Shown: positions 11,236 to 23,768 of the stretch, in pieces
Layout: the number at the start of each line of letters is the position of its first letter
Numbering within the stretch: position 1 is the stretch's first letter
Origin: Clonostachys chloroleuca
Lineage: Eukaryota; Ascomycota; Sordariomycetes; Hypocreales; Bionectriaceae
Direction: 5' to 3'
DNA: 64,000 bases
NCBI GenBank assembly: GCA_037952775.1
Contig: JBANAY010000003.1
Coordinates: forward strand, 14,384,001-14,448,000
Notes under the pieces: model-generated
Told to the model about the DNA's origin: nothing
The model's database searches: none
The model's input: the letters and a program-made list of their open reading frames with translations, nothing else
Translations under genes and position numbers: made by a program

Positions 11236-12319
11236 CTATGCCCGGTTGGCAGACTTGAAGACCTCCACCATCATACGTTCCATCTCCTGAGAATAAATTT
11301 CAACCCCTTGGGCCTATAAGCACGTGAGCTCGGCTTTGGAGCAGTTTTCCTCAATGTATCGATGATAGTCGAGCCTCACGTTTCTATTCTGGTTAATCTT
11401 TACTATGCCGTGCTTCACGGATTCTTGGACAAGCTCGTCCGAAAGAGGATGCGTTCCATGAAGAACCAAGGGGATATTGATGCCGACAGCTTGGTGGATT
11501 TTTTCAAGTCTTTTGACAAAGAGGAAAATCAATAAACGCAAAGACAAAGAACTTGCCGGCAGCACTGCTTTACCAGCCAGCACGATCTGGTCCGATGAAT
11601 GTGCCTACCTGTCCAATTGCCAATAATTTTCCGCACCTCCCGGCCCGTATGGACCGTGAACGTTGCCAAAGCTCGGAGCCAGGTAGTGAGTGCCAGTCTC
11701 CTGGACAAAACGCGCGGCATGTTCAGGTTTGGTCAAGACACTCTCGAGCTCGAGTACGGGAATACCGTCCTCACCACCCTCCATGCGCCCAAGTTCCGCC
11801 TCAACGGTAATATTCTTTGCACGAGCGCGGTCAACAACAGAGCGGACATACTTGATATTCTCTTCCTCTTCGAACAAGGACCCATCCACCATGATGGAGT
11901 CGAAGGCGCACTCAAGGGCAAGGTCGACATCGCTAGGCTTGAGGCAGTGATCGAGGTGAACTGAGATGGGGGCCGAGGCGGCACGCGCCCTTTGAGAGAC
12001 GTATTTGACGAACCAAGGGCCTTGGAAGTGCATAGACCAAGGGAAGAGCTGCATCACAGCCGGTGAACGGCACCGCTCAGCAGCTCGAATCACTGCCAGT
12101 ACACCTTCAACGTTGTATCTGTAGTCTCGCCGTAAGCATAGACACGAAAGCCTCCTTGCAATGACTCATTTTCCGAGAAACAGACACTTCAGGGGGTTTT
12201 CCGGATGCTGATTGGACTAAAAAGAGATAACTTACACGCAAAACCCGCCTACAGCGTAGCCGCCCTTCCTGGCAGCATGGATTGATCTGCCAGGTCCGAT
12301 TTCCCTCCGGATAAGTCAT
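11236..12319 (-). pseudogene. Class II (ketose-bisphosphate) aldolase, decayed copy A
   Basis: Zn-dependent class II aldolase family (reversible aldol cleavage of a phosphorylated ketose). Exon 1 from 12319 (MTYPEGNRTWQI) ends in the KGGYAVGGFC block, then introns at 12119-12235 and about 11511-11610. Motifs: ISVHLDHCLKPSD (metal His and catalytic Asp region), CAFDSIMVDGS, TVEAELGRMEG, LAPSFGNVHG and LVLHGTHPLSDE. The last replaces the usual HGGSG, as in a divergent fungal subfamily. Two lesions: an extra base after QI in exon 1, and TAG at about 11316 where copy B has Gln, removing about 25 C-terminal residues down to the old stop at 11236. Tail-to-tail with the broken SDR. CAG to TAG is a C-to-T change in CpA context, as RIP would give. 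Confidence 0.85.
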
Positions 12320-14364
12320 TGTGTTTCCTGACTGTGCAGTAATGGTTCTGATTATTCTGGCTCACAGTTGCTAGTGCTAAGGATGATGGGCCTTTTGTTG
12401 CTTTTATGATGCGATTTTTGGTATCTGATATTATACAGGTACTAGAGAACTGTTTGATTTGCTGGCTATCACGCCGGTACCCGCCCATGTGATTGCGTGT
12501 TCGGACAATGGGAATTTGCACAGGTATTCGTCGGTCGGAAAGGGATGGAGAATCGCAGAACGTGGGGTGAACATATAACGCCGAACTCGGTATTACCGAC
12601 GGAAAATAAGAGAATTCTATCAGTTAGTTAACGTACTTTGTCACGTTTAAGAAGCGAGCTTTGCCTGTGTGGCAGCTCTTGATTTCTAACTAGCCGTGGG
12701 CTCGGGCTGGAAAAGAAGCCCACTACTCTAGTGGGTCGCAAAATGTTGGGATGCCTCCTTACCTGCATTGGGGTGTGCCGTGCCAAGGGGAAGACTTCGC
12801 ATTCGACGGTCAGAAAGTGTCACAATCTCAATAATTCCATGCAGTGCATTTAAAGCGTAAAGAAGCTATATTTGAAAGATCTTCTGCATACAGAGCCTAG
12901 GGGTTGTGGTGTTGTGATCACTTGTGCCTCGCTGCCTTCCGTTATATCGGCCAATTCATTCCGGGGAAGCGGCCAACCAAGAACAATTATGCAGGTTATT
13001 CGTCGGTATTTGGAGGGTGTAAATAACTCATAATTCGGTGATAGTTGGAGGAGAACATATTATGGATCGGAGAAGGCGGGAGGGCGGAGAAGGCAGGAGG
13101 GCGGAGAAGGCGGGAGGGCGGAGAAGGCGGGAGGGCGGAGAAGGCGGGAGGGTGGAGAAGGCGGGAGTGCCTTGGCCCGCCTCCGGACGGACTCCCAATT
13201 TCCGATCTCCGCCCCCGCCGAAATTGGGGAACCTTCCGATGGCTTGGTGGACAATCTCAGGCAGCAACCGTCGAGTTGAGTTGTGAAGTCTAAGTCGAGT
13301 GAATGAGTGAGTGAGTGAAGTGGGTTCTTTCTGATGACAAATGTCCCGACAACAGAAATTCAAAAGCCGCACGGCAGAACTGCCATACTAGAATCGCTCG
13401 GCTGCTGAGAGTTCGACGAGTCGTCCGTATTCTGCCTGGAGAGAGTTTCGGGAACAGGAGATCGCACTCGGACAATACAATGATTTTTTTACAGTGGCCC
13501 TAAGTAAATTGAAATAAATTTCCCTACTGCGGCTCTGTGCGCAATCCCTGAGGCATTCTTCGGCTGCTTTTTCCGAGTGCCACATGGCCTTTGGAACCCG
13601 CGTGAGAAGCGCCCCCGCACGCATGTACTTGCTTGCCTCTTTATGGTAGATTTGAATACCGAAAGATAGTCATTCTTAGATTTCATTGTGAATGACCAGG
13701 TGCAATTTTTTCCGAATGGTACCCAAGTTAGGATTAGATGAGAGTATCTGGATCTATTCAATCATCCAAATGGCATAAGTGTCACGTACCAGCCCAAGAG
13801 GGAAGGTGTGCATGACTGATTGGTTGTGTAACAAGCCGAGCGACAAAACCGAGGACGAATACGCAAAATGGTAACATTACACCTAACAGTCTCAATACAA
13901 GCAAGCAAGTAACTGTGTGTCTCTGCGTGCGGTAGGACTAGTCTAAAATCGATCTGTTGAAATGGGAAGATTCTTGCTGCTTAATTCATACTAAATCGCG
14001 GAGGAGAAGTATTATTCCGTGCAGCCATGATCTCTGTGAAAAGTTCCACCTTCGCCCACACCTTGTAGCCGGCTTGGTAGCCTTGCACTTGTGACCTCCA
14101 ACACGGAGTGGATTACGTTAGGTCGGATGAAGACATATTCACGTGCCCTTGCAACTTTAGGATGGAAAGAGACCATCTTGCGTCTCAGCGTCCACAATGT
14201 AGTAATTCAGGACTAAGAGAATCGTTCGATTCAGTATAACGTGCGCATGAAAATCAGGTCTTGGAATGTATTGTGGCGATTAGGTATTCCAACTCCCACA
14301 GGTACAAGTCCAACTCCATTGCCACTCCGGCCGGATGTGGTCAAATTTTCCCACCCTACCGAGT
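12320..14364. other. Gene-poor gap with a minisatellite
   Basis: No domain-bearing frame. It holds the 17-bp tandem repeat at 13069-13170, which causes long shadow frames on both strands, and CGTCGGTCGGAAA near 12528. Confidence 0.5.
13069..13170. repeat. Minisatellite, 17 bp x 6
   Basis: Six tandem copies of GGAGAAGGCGGGAGGGC with few substitutions (copy 2 has A for G; copies 5 and 6 differ near their ends). Purine-rich on +, so GC-skewed. The overlapping frames (RREGGEG- or PPSRLLRP-like) are products of the repeat. Confidence 0.9.
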
Positions 14365-16313
14365 TCAGAGGAGTTTGGAGAAGAACTTCTGAACCATATT
14401 CCTGTTTTGTGGGGTGATTTCGCCCTCTTCTTCGGTTACCCGGCCAGTGTAGATGTCAATCTCGGAGATAGGCACCATTTTCGTTTTCTTGGCAACTTTG
14501 CAACCGATGAAAAGAGCAGCAAAGAATCTGAAACGCCAGATCAGTTTTTTTTTTAAGTCCTTTAAAAGAGAAAAGAGCAGAAAAATCTTACGGGATTCCA
14601 ATGTAGGCCGAAACGAAATCTCTTGCGTTCCAGTTGCCCTGAGTAAACACAGCAAACCCATTGAAGAGCAAGACGATGGAGAAGAAACCAGCGCCAGCCC
14701 ATGAAATATATGGCTGCAAGGGCCCTCTGAAAGGTAACGATTTGCGGTCGACGTTGTGGTAAAGTAACGCGCGGCGGAAACGTGTGTAAGCAAAACATAA
14801 GCACGTCCAAGTGAGTAAGTATGAGATTGTAACCAGGCTTGTGAGCCAGTGGAAGACATCAGAAGCGGCAGAAGACACGCTCATATAAGCCAAAAGCCCC
14901 AAAGAGGCAGTGATTGCAACACCTAAAAAGGTCTCAAGTAAATATCATTCCTTGTATTTGAACATGTCCTTGCGAGGCGAGCCTTCGACAGGAAACCATG
15001 AAACGATCGCGATGCATTTTTAACTTACAGTAGAGCGGGACGCCTCTTTTATTGCATTTGAGCAGGACTGCAGGTGCTTGGCCTTGCTGGGCTAGAGCGT
15101 AGAGGTATCGAGAACCCGTGTACAAATTGGCATTTCCTGAGGAGGCAGCCGATGAAATGAGAACCGCGTTCAAGATATGTGGCAGTACAGGAATGCCAGC
15201 ACTCTTGATTGCGATGAGCCAAGGGGACTGCCTCACACCTGTGCCGTTCACCAGATCGGAGTCGTTGTACGGGACCAGCAGTCCAACCATGAATGAAGTT
15301 AGGACGTAAAACAAGACGAGGCGCCAAAGTACTCGACGAATAGCCTTGGGTATGTTGCACGTAGGGTTCCTAGTTTCTCCAGCAGCCACAGCCACTTGTT
15401 CAGCTCCACCGAAGGCGTATACCGCGCTGACGAGGGTGCTGAATAGGCCGAGGAAGCGACCAGTAGCTCCGCCGGCAATGTATTCGCGCATCGCACCCGG
15501 GTGGATCCAGTACCGAAAACCAAGGCGGTCGTGATTCGGTGCTCCGCCCAAGTCGATCACCAGACCTAAGATGAGAAGGCCGATGATGGTGATGATCTTG
15601 ATGGAGGCAAACACGAATTCTGCCTCGCCGTAAATAGAGACGGCGACGAAATTGAGCACAAATATGACTGCGAGAACGATGCTTATCCATGCGGCGGGCT
15701 GCAGTATTCATCTGTTAGTGCTGCTCAACTCAAACCACAGCCGAGGAACTGGATCGGTCTTGCGAAAGGGGCAACAAACATTAATATCACTCCAAAATTG
15801 AATGAGAATCACAGCTCCAGACGTCTCGCCGGCGATTGCGATGGCGCAGTTGTACCACTGGTTCCATCCGATTGCGAACCCAAGAGCTGGGTCTACGAAA
15901 CGCGAGCAGCTTTGGGCAATCATGCCAGGCAGAGGCAGAAGCGATGCCATCTCGCCAACACCTTGCATCTATTCAGCATCCAACGGATCAGCCAGCAGCA
16001 CAGAAAACGACGGACTGGGGGCTAAGTACGATCTTACCATGGCCCAAATACCAAAGCTGGTGAAGCAATACCCCAAAAACAGAGACAACGGCCCCCCAGT
16101 GGCTAACGCACTCCCTATGTTCAGGAAGAGACCCACGCCGATGGTGCCTCCTATGGCAATAAACTGAACATGCCGTTCTTTGAGGCCACGCTTAAGCTGA
16201 CCGTTGGCGTCAACGATGCATGCCGGTGAATGACTGACTGCGGCTTCGACATCTGGCCCATGTTCTTCTTTCTGCGTGGCTTCTTCCATGGGATAGAAAT
16301 TCTTCGTGTTCAT
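14365..16313 (-). CDS. Amino-acid permease
   Basis: APC-superfamily yeast-type amino-acid transporter of the plasma membrane (proton symport in characterised members). Exons 16313-16038, 15968-15780, 15698-15029, 14922-14592 and 14527-14365 sum to 1629 bases, 542 aa, with GT-AG introns of 64-106 bp and no lesions. The cytosolic N-terminus is followed by the family signature RHVQFIAIGGTIGVGLFLNIG, then GEMASLLPLPG, FAIGWNQWYN, SIYGEAEF, FGGAEQVAVAAGETRNP and YTGSRYLYALAQQGQAP. About 12 membrane segments can be traced. It is divergent from the cupin gene at 16882, sharing a 568-bp promoter. Which amino acid is carried cannot be read from the sequence. Confidence 0.93.
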
Positions 16314-16881
16314 GATATCAATTGTTGGAGCCTTTGAACGGATCTTATAGCTGAAAGATGAAGGTCAAATGTTCGCAAATATGGTCTTTCTCCACGTCAA
16401 ATGTAATTCTGATATAGATGCCTCCAAGCCTAGCGTGCGGATCCCAACGAGGGGCACCGCAAACTCTAAGCTCACACTCTCGACCTGCAGATCGGACAGG
16501 CAGTGCAGGAAGACCTGGGAGAGCGCCACCGACCGGCAAATTGAAGCGCCCTATAAACGAGATATGTGGAACCTCGACATGTTTCGGCATTGAACGTCGG
16601 TCGGAAAAATATGGTTAACTAGCGCATGAACAGTTTTGTCCGATTTTGTCCGACGGGTCCCGATCGTATGCTGACGTATTGGTCCCCACCGATTTTGAGG
16701 GGTAATACTAAGAACATTACCATAAAGTCCAGTCAACAGGCACTTATCAAAATTATCCTCGTTTCCTAATATCAACTGATAAGAACCCAATATCCGAGTC
16801 CTTTCCGATTTCAGTCATCTAGGGCAGACGTCTTTCATCTTCACTCTCGCCGCCAACCAAGACACGAATAGCTTCGCAGCC
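16314..16881. promoter_or_regulatory. Shared divergent promoter with tandem TTTTGTCCGA
   Basis: Lies between the permease (-) and the cupin (+). At 16634-16653 there is an exact tandem copy of the 10-mer TTTTGTCCGA, and CGTCGGTCGGAAA is just upstream near 16592. TCCGA/TCGGA half-sites suit a Zn2Cys6 regulator. Part of this region is repeated upstream of the second cupin copy (about 44,500-44,580), where only one TTTTGTCCGA remains. Confidence 0.4.
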
Positions 16882-17277
16882 ATGACTCTTATTCAAAAAG
16901 AATTCTTCACCAGGCCAGACCATCCACCTGTTGGGGCAGCCCCGGTCTCCATCCCTAAGGAAAACCAGTGGTACACAATCGGACCCGGTATTTGGGAGTT
17001 GGTGCTGAACGGAGACCCAAATTCAGATCACAAATCTTGCCTCCAATGGTACGAGCCAAATGCCACATCAGTCACAGACGACATCATCACACACCTTTAC
17101 ATCGAAGAGGTATGCTTCATTGAGGGAGGCTTGTCAGATGTCACCCTAGGCGAAGGGTGGGGGCCCGGCTCCTACGCCTACAGACTGCCCGGCATGAAGC
17201 ATGGGCCGTACAGGGCATCCCCTCAGGGCTGCTTGCAGTTCGTAAAACTGGTGCCCCCGACTGGCAAGTCTGGTTAA
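16882..17277 (+). CDS. Small cupin-fold protein (copy A, intact)
   Basis: Single-exon gene of 131 aa. The ATG at 16882 starts MTLIQKEFFTRPDHPP. Cupin motif 1 is seen as THLYIEEVCFIEGG and motif 2 as GSYAYRLPGMKHGPYRA, with PG and a His in the expected spots. The length fits a stand-alone cupin, which may bind a metal and act as a small enzyme or sensor. A second copy lies at 43868-44262 on the minus strand with one base missing, so this is the working copy. It is divergent from the amino-acid permease, suggesting joint control. Reaction unknown. Confidence 0.82.
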   Translation: MTLIQKEFFTRPDHPPVGAAPVSIPKENQWYTIGPGIWELVLNGDPNSDHKSCLQWYEPNATSVTDDIITHLYIEEVCFIEGGLSDVTLGEGWGPGSYAYRLPGMKHGPYRASPQGCLQFVKLVPPTGKSG

Positions 17278-18599
17278 TTGGCCCAGGAAAACGCCTGCAT
17301 ATCTGCCGTAATAGAAAACTGGTTGAGGAGGGGTTTATGAAAGTCAAGATGAAATCATGTTAACTATGTTGCGAATTGTTTGAATAGGATTTGCTTCGTT
17401 GGGAGTACATATGAACGACTTATTGCATGTGTCATACATACATTAGAATGAATAAATTTTGGCCACAACCCTTTGAGTTTACGGAAGCTCCAGTCCCCAC
17501 CACTTGAAGCTCTTCCATATTTCCGAACTCGCGGGTTCGCATTTCCTCCCACCCCTGGCCTGGGGTATAGAGCGGCTAATACGTAGATGCGATAAGATTA
17601 GCCTTCGGGATAACTCTGATATTTATCTTCTTGTGCGTCGGCATAACAGGTATTACGAGTATAACTCTGCCAGCGACCCATCGTTCCCGGCCTCTGTTGA
17701 TGAGATTGTAAGTAGCTTAATAAAGTTAATTCCTATAGCTTACTGATTAATTTTCTTTGACAAAGGGAAGATCATTCCCACGCCCCGTGAGAAAGACGCC
17801 GGCCGACTACACTATGAAGGAGGATGATGATGGTACTTCTATCTAGATACCTACAGTAAATTTTATAATTGAGGCGTTCTTCTATTTATCTGTGCTTGTT
17901 CATGACCAGCTCTAAGTCTAAGGACAAGCTATTGATATCTGTAAGCGATGTGTGAGAGCGGATGTACATAGTGAGACGCTGCTGCCGAAAAGGGCGGCTA
18001 GGATAATGAAACAAGCAGGAGTAATTAAGAAATGCTGAGGGTGAAGCCTTGGATATTAGGCCTAACACTAAATGGGAAGGGGAGTTGGATGCGAGGAGCA
18101 GAAAATGGACGCCAGGTTGCTGGCGACCTATGCACGCGGGGCTGCTGGCGACCCACGCAGGGATGAAACACGAAGCAGAAAATAGATGCCTGGAGGCCCT
18201 AAATGGCCTTCAGCTTACTCGTGGCATTGATGGGGTCAGTCCCAAATTTGGGGTGACCTGTAGCCCGGAAAATGGTTCAGTCCATGCGATATACTATGTA
18301 CATATAAACATGCTTATGTACTTACTCTCCATGGGTACCAGTACATGTACAGTACAACCCAATACAGTCATACAGAGTACTGTAACCGCAGGCCTGAATC
18401 AAGGTGTGCTAGTTCGATGTACCTAAGACTTGGCTTCAATCCAAAATCTTGGTGCACCTTGACCCATGGTTTGGTCGCGCTACCAAGAATTGGGACTCAA
18501 CTCAAGCCCCACCAAGCCCAGTTTGAGGAAGTAATTAACCATCACACCACAACCACTAACCTGTGCAATAAGCACCAGCGATCAAATGCGACTAAAGAC
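17278..18599. other. No supported gene
   Basis: The first about 100 bases resemble the tail of the second cupin copy. From about 18,290 to 18,400 there is a GTAC/TACAGTAC-rich stretch. No coding domain recognised. Confidence 0.5.
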
Positions 18600-21480
18600 T
18601 TATATTTTGTACGGAGTAACGAAAACCAGTTACAACTTAGTGTTACTAGCTATTTTATTCCATTGCTGCGAGCAATTGCAGACCCCACTTTGGAGAGTCC
18701 ACCGGGATGAAGTGAATAAGTTTTGTCAGGTGCATTCGTCTTGCCGCCGGCCTTTTAGTTCTTGAGATGGCTCCAAGCCAACCGTCCCTTGGCCTTCGTT
18801 GTTCAGGGCAAGTTTGGGGGGAGGGGGAGGGTTGAATTGACTAGCATAGATCGAGTCGATCGACAAAACCAGCTAATCCATAACTACCCTGGAGTACCTA
18901 CCCACTAGTGACACCCACCTACCTGTAAGCTTCAAGCTCTATGCTTGGGAAAGCACTACTTTGTTGTTAAATTCCCTGATGCTTGATAATGATATTTATT
19001 ATTGATTCTTGTTACGGAGTTGTCACTTTATCCTAACATCATAACCAGCTAGAGCAGCTAAAAGCTGATCACTTATTAGCTCCTCATTTCGTCGAGGAGC
19101 TCTACAGTTACCATGCAGCTTCCACTAGCCATCAAACCAACTGCACAGGGGAATGTCATGATTGGTGACAAGGCACGTCTTTCATTCCAAATGCAGGAAA
19201 CACCAAAAAGAGAAACGAACCTTGCATCAGCTTATCCAGGCAAAATAGGGCATTGTCGCCTCCAACCAATCAGTCAACAGAGACGAAGTCTTTGAGAATT
19301 CTGATAAATTTATCATGAACTACAAGGAGCATACTTAAGATCCCCTGGGCTTTGAACACAGTAATCATTATTGCATTGTCGAGTGTCTTGCAAAAGACTG
19401 AACTTATCACTGCCGGATATGTATGACACTAATCATGCGCTGTGCTGGTTTCGTTAACTAACCAATTGCAATAACACTATATCAGAAATCTTTCAGTCTC
19501 GAGATTCCCATGCCTTTTAAGGAGACCAAATACACTCCTCTACGCTGAGAGGTCAGAATTGTTAATTTGCCGGTGATATTTCACGCATATGCATCATTGC
19601 ATGTTATGTACATTCTCCTCGGCATGGCCCTGAAGTACCCGAAATAATATCCCCTTAACTATAAACCCTGGCCAACTATAAAATTGGAGTACAAGCACCA
19701 AGTGAACCACATTTAGTCGAATCCTGAGCCATGAACTCATTTCCCAGGGCGATACAATACCACTCAATACCAGGCTAGGCGGAGGATGCTTCAGGTGCTA
19801 TATCGATATAAATAATTATTGAATTGCTCCCTAGGTCTAAGCATTATTTTCGTCTTACACTATTATTAACTAGGCAGTTTCCCTAAACTCTCTCTTTGAA
19901 AGTCGGATCGCTCTCTCCATCACCCACTACCACGGTAGTCTCAACGGTCTTAGTGATACTATGAGGCTCTGGGAAAGTAGCTAAGTGAATCTGTGATCTA
20001 TTACTACCCTCATTGACCACCGGATCTTTACTAATCCTACTCAGTATGGTGTTTCCACGACCGGGCACAACCGGACCGCTGCTCACAATGACACGTGAGG
20101 TAAGTCTGTAGTTGGTAGGGTTGGACTTGTCTCGACTGTTGGAATACCAGCCCTCTCCTTGGCTGCGTGAGCCGCCTCTGGCGACTTTGGAAATGAGGTT
20201 GGCCATGAGAAGCTCGATGTAGAGCTTGACGATATATACAAGAGGAGCAAACTGGACATATCTGTACCAAGTATTAGCTTAATATCGGTCAATCCGGATA
20301 GGATGGAGTTATAGATAAGGATCCGGCAAGCTGAGGAATCCCAGCAGCAGTATATCCATGGACATCGAGATAAACACTATACTAGCATTGAAGTTGAATA
20401 ACCGCCAGTACTTATCAAGTCTGTTAGTAATCAAGTAGTAGTACACCAGGTATAAGAAGTGCAGGTTGAGTGCCAGGTCTATGATGAGGAAGAAAGACTT
20501 TTCTGCCTTCTCGAACACCATATTGACATGCTTTTGGGTTAGCGTAGCCCCGTCAAGGTGTGCAATAGTCCAGATATAGCCGACAGCGATATTAATAGGT
20601 CTAATAATGATTATAAGACCCTATTTCAGGTAGCGTGCTCGGCGTCTGTTGGTCATGATCAAGGCGACTCGGTTGGCGATAATCTGAGGGAGGAGCTGTA
20701 TCTAGATAGACCATAGAATGACACTAGCCAGAAGAAAGCCAAGGCTGTTTCGAGTTGATGAGCTAGGAGAGTAACCAGATGCACCACAGGGCTACTCACT
20801 TTCCATAGATGATGCTATTCAAGAAGAGAAATGTAATGAGAGCAAAGATAAAGTTGACCTATATCTCGATCCAGACCATGTACAGGTAGGCATTGTGGAG
20901 ACTGTGGGCATGTTTCCAGATGGCCCTCGTTTGCAATAAGGCCTTTGCAAAGGTAAAGGCAAAATACCAATAAAGAGACCGTAGTCGATGATGCAAGATC
21001 AATCATGTTGGGTAGTAGGGAGCGAGCTGACCGAGAAATGGAACGGAGGAATGTGAAAAAACGGAATATGTAATGGACAGATGGTATTATATAGCTGGGT
21101 GTGTTTCTCCTCGGGTGTAGAAAACCCCACAGGCACACTAGTCCTCGATGGATGAGCCTAATATAGATTGATGTTGTATGCCTTGGCCATGGCATCCTAT
21201 CCAAAACCAAGGCGTCAGCTTTCCTAACCCTGTTGTCTTAGTAGATGATGATTGTCATAACTAACGAGTAGAGTCAGGCTCTAGCAAAGCCTAGGCACTG
21301 GTGTGAAGATCTGTAAGGGGTTATCCCATGCCGATGATACCCTGAGGAACGCGCTAGGCCTCCATGTGGAAAGTCTGACGGAGTAAATGCCGGTGAGCGT
21401 CTCACAGGATTGAGTTTGTCCTGAGTGACATGAGGCAACAGTCGCAATATCGGAACCCCGGATTGTCGACAAACAACATC
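18600..21480. repeat. Inverted duplication, arm A
   Basis: About 2.8 kb that matches the reverse complement of about 47,690-50,440. Shared landmarks are the block near 18,650-18,800 (CGAGCAATT...CCACCGGGATGA) with 50,220-50,400, and the membrane-protein gene at 19,883-21,006 with 48,264-49,389. The copies differ by many transitions. Outer limits are approximate. Confidence 0.8.
19883..21006 (-). pseudogene. Multi-pass fungal membrane protein, dead copy A
   Basis: Reading from the ATG at 21006: MIDLA, then a frameshifted first exon in which the intact frame seen in copy B (KALSQTRAIWKYIHSLHNAY) is broken. TAG follows at 20621-20623 in place of a likely Trp. Then come the well-kept blocks MVFEKAEKSFFLIIDLALNL, FLYLVYYYLI and ISMSMDILLLGFLSLP, and a hydrophilic tail with IHLATFPEPHSITKTVETT. 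The layout suggests about seven membrane segments and a Ser/Thr-rich cytosolic tail, a family common in Eurotiales without assigned function. The same TAG is in copy B. Not functional. Confidence 0.75.
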
Positions 21481-22635
21481 GTCGGTAATCTCTACGAAGC
21501 AAGCAATCTCAGGCGGTAAGACAGACCCTGCACCCTCGTGGGCGAGGTGGCTGCTCATGCATTGTCCGGACCGGGTGATGATGGAGCGGTTGGTTGGGTT
21601 GCTGCAGGAGGCTTCGATTGGGGACTATTTATGGCGCTGAACCGTCGGTCGGTTAATCAATTTTACTCTCTCTTTCACTCAACACCATGAACACCATATT
21701 GGTTATGCACTGATTGAAGCGACGCCTACGAGTTTCTCCTTGTCGGCGGTAACCTTTTCACCGGGAGCTGCATATCAGTTTCCAAGCTCTTGATTTTGTC
21801 GTTGGCCTCTTGGATATTCAGTTGAAATCAATATTCTGACTAGTTACTTTGCCTCAAGCCAGATATCTCATCACCTGCTATGGAAAGACGGACATACACA
21901 GGCTTGTGAGATGCTCCTCAAAGTCATTGCCCGAGGCCATTGATGGGGCTAGTGAACATGGAGTTTGGCGCGGAGGAAATTATCGTCCCATGATCCACCC
22001 CCGTGGGGCAGTTTGCCCCCATTGAGTTCTAGGTTTTCTCTATTCTCTTTCGGTCTGGGGTTGGAATTCTTAGAAGAGTTAGGGCCAGTCGCTTGGGTTC
22101 CGACGGCGGAGGATGTCGGCATTATAGGAGATTCCGATGTGCGTTTTGAACACCCACTTACACCAATTCCGATCCAATTAACAAGACAACAGACAGCCTT
22201 ATTCTGTCGGCAATTGAGTTGAATCCCATTATTTCATCTGCTAGTACCCGCAGGAACGTAAATTTTACACGGAATGTTGAGTCAGAGTGGAGCAGAACCA
22301 TCTCTAACGACTTTGAAAATAGGAAGTAATTCCGACGAGCACAAATCACTGGCGCATGTCATCTACCCAGACCAGACTTTGGAGTAATCCCGATTTCGTA
22401 GCAGCGGCAGGCCAAGGATGTCAGCAATGCCAGCTAGTAAATCGAGCCGCGCCACAGGAGAATGTTGTCGGGCACAGCTGCTTAAAAAACACAGAGAAGA
22501 AGCCGTCAGCTAATCCAATCAAGTCATCATCATCAGAAGTGTCATTGTGTTCTCGATACCTCAAATCAGACAGACGCCCTCCCCGTTTAGGATCGTACAA
22601 ATATCCACCGTCTCAATTCCAATCGATTGTTCAAA
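21481..22635. other. No supported gene; upstream of SDR
   Basis: Contains frames with no recognisable domain. The last part holds the promoter of the SDR at 22636. Confidence 0.45.
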
Positions 22636-23669
22636 ATGGCTGCTACCGCAAATGGCGACACCAATGGCAACCGTGTCGTGGTCGAGGAGGCTAGCTTCGC
22701 GACCTACCCAGACCTCAATGGCAAAGTCGTATTCTGTATGTGACACAAAACCCTCTACTGCCTGCTATTCTCAAGCGGGATGAGAATTACCAGAGAACGA
22801 TCGCTAATCACCATGCCGTGTACCTTTAGTGACCGGCATTGGTCAGACTGGCGACCAGAACATGTGGGGGAATGGTGCTGCCACTGCCCGCATTCTGGCC
22901 AGGCAAGGGGCCAAGATCTTTGGCTGTGACTTGTATCTTGAAGCCGCTGAACACACACGAAAGCGCATTGCCGCCGAGGGCGGCGAGATCACAGTTGTAT
23001 CTGCCGACGTAACCAATAACGAGAGTGTGAAGATGGCAGTCGACGCTTGCATGGAACAGTATGGCCGCATTGATATTCTAATCAAGTAAGTTATCTATAG
23101 ACTCCCCAGAGCCAAAACAAATCTGGCTCTCGCTAATACTGCTCTTTCTGCCAAGCAATGTTGGTAGGTCTGAGCCCGGTGGTCCCGCCGAGATGACGGA
23201 GAAGGTTTGGGACGCCCAGACAAACGTCAACCTCAAGTCTGTCTACCTCTGCTGTCACCACATCCTTCCCCTGATGGAGACACAGGGTGGTGGCGCTGTC
23301 ATCAATGTTGCATCCATTGCCGGCCTGCGCTACATTGGCAAGCCCCAGGTGGCCTATGCTGCTACAAAAGCCGGCGTGATCCAGTTCACCAAGGCTACCG
23401 CCGTCATCTACGCCGCAAAGAACATCCGCATGAACGTTGTCGTGCCCGGTCTGATGCACACGCCGCTGGTCGGCATGCTGGCGGACAAGTACGCCGGGGG
23501 AAACCTGCAGGGCTTCATTGCTAAGCGAAACAAGGCCGTTCCCATGGGCAAGATGGGTGACTCGTTTGACGTGGCCATGACTGCTGTCTTTCTCGCGTCT
23601 GAACAGGCGCGGTATATTACTGGGCAGAAGATTGTGGTCGATGGCGGTATCATTTCATCGACTGGCTGA
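22636..23669 (+). CDS. Short-chain dehydrogenase with extended glycine motif
   Basis: NAD(P)-dependent SDR of 289 aa; exons 22636-22735, 22830-23085 and 23156-23669 sum to 870 bases. The nucleotide-binding motif carries an insertion: TGIGQTGDQNMWGNGAA instead of the usual TGxxxGxG. Then come SADVTNNESVKMAVDACMEQ, NVNLKSVYLCCHHILPLM, the catalytic Ser in INVASIAGL, and YAATK. The C-terminus GQKIVVDGG is typical of polyol or sugar-alcohol dehydrogenase-like SDRs. It is the intact twin of the SDR destroyed by hAT at 7.6-10.5 kb. It sits tail-to-tail with a regulator that ends 100 bp away, and the aldolase pseudogene lies beyond. A sugar or polyol substrate is inferred from the aldolase partner only. 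Confidence 0.92.
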
Positions 23670-23768
23670 TGGGTTATGGATGATCATGTAACAAAAATAG
23701 AATGCCTTTTTCTTTAAGTTGAAAAAATAGTAAATAAATACTCTGCACAACATAAGTCTTGTTTTTGG

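Noticed and set aside
13038..13293. Long overlapping frames on both strands over a purine-rich stretch
   Set aside because: They are produced by the 17-bp minisatellite and contain no domain.
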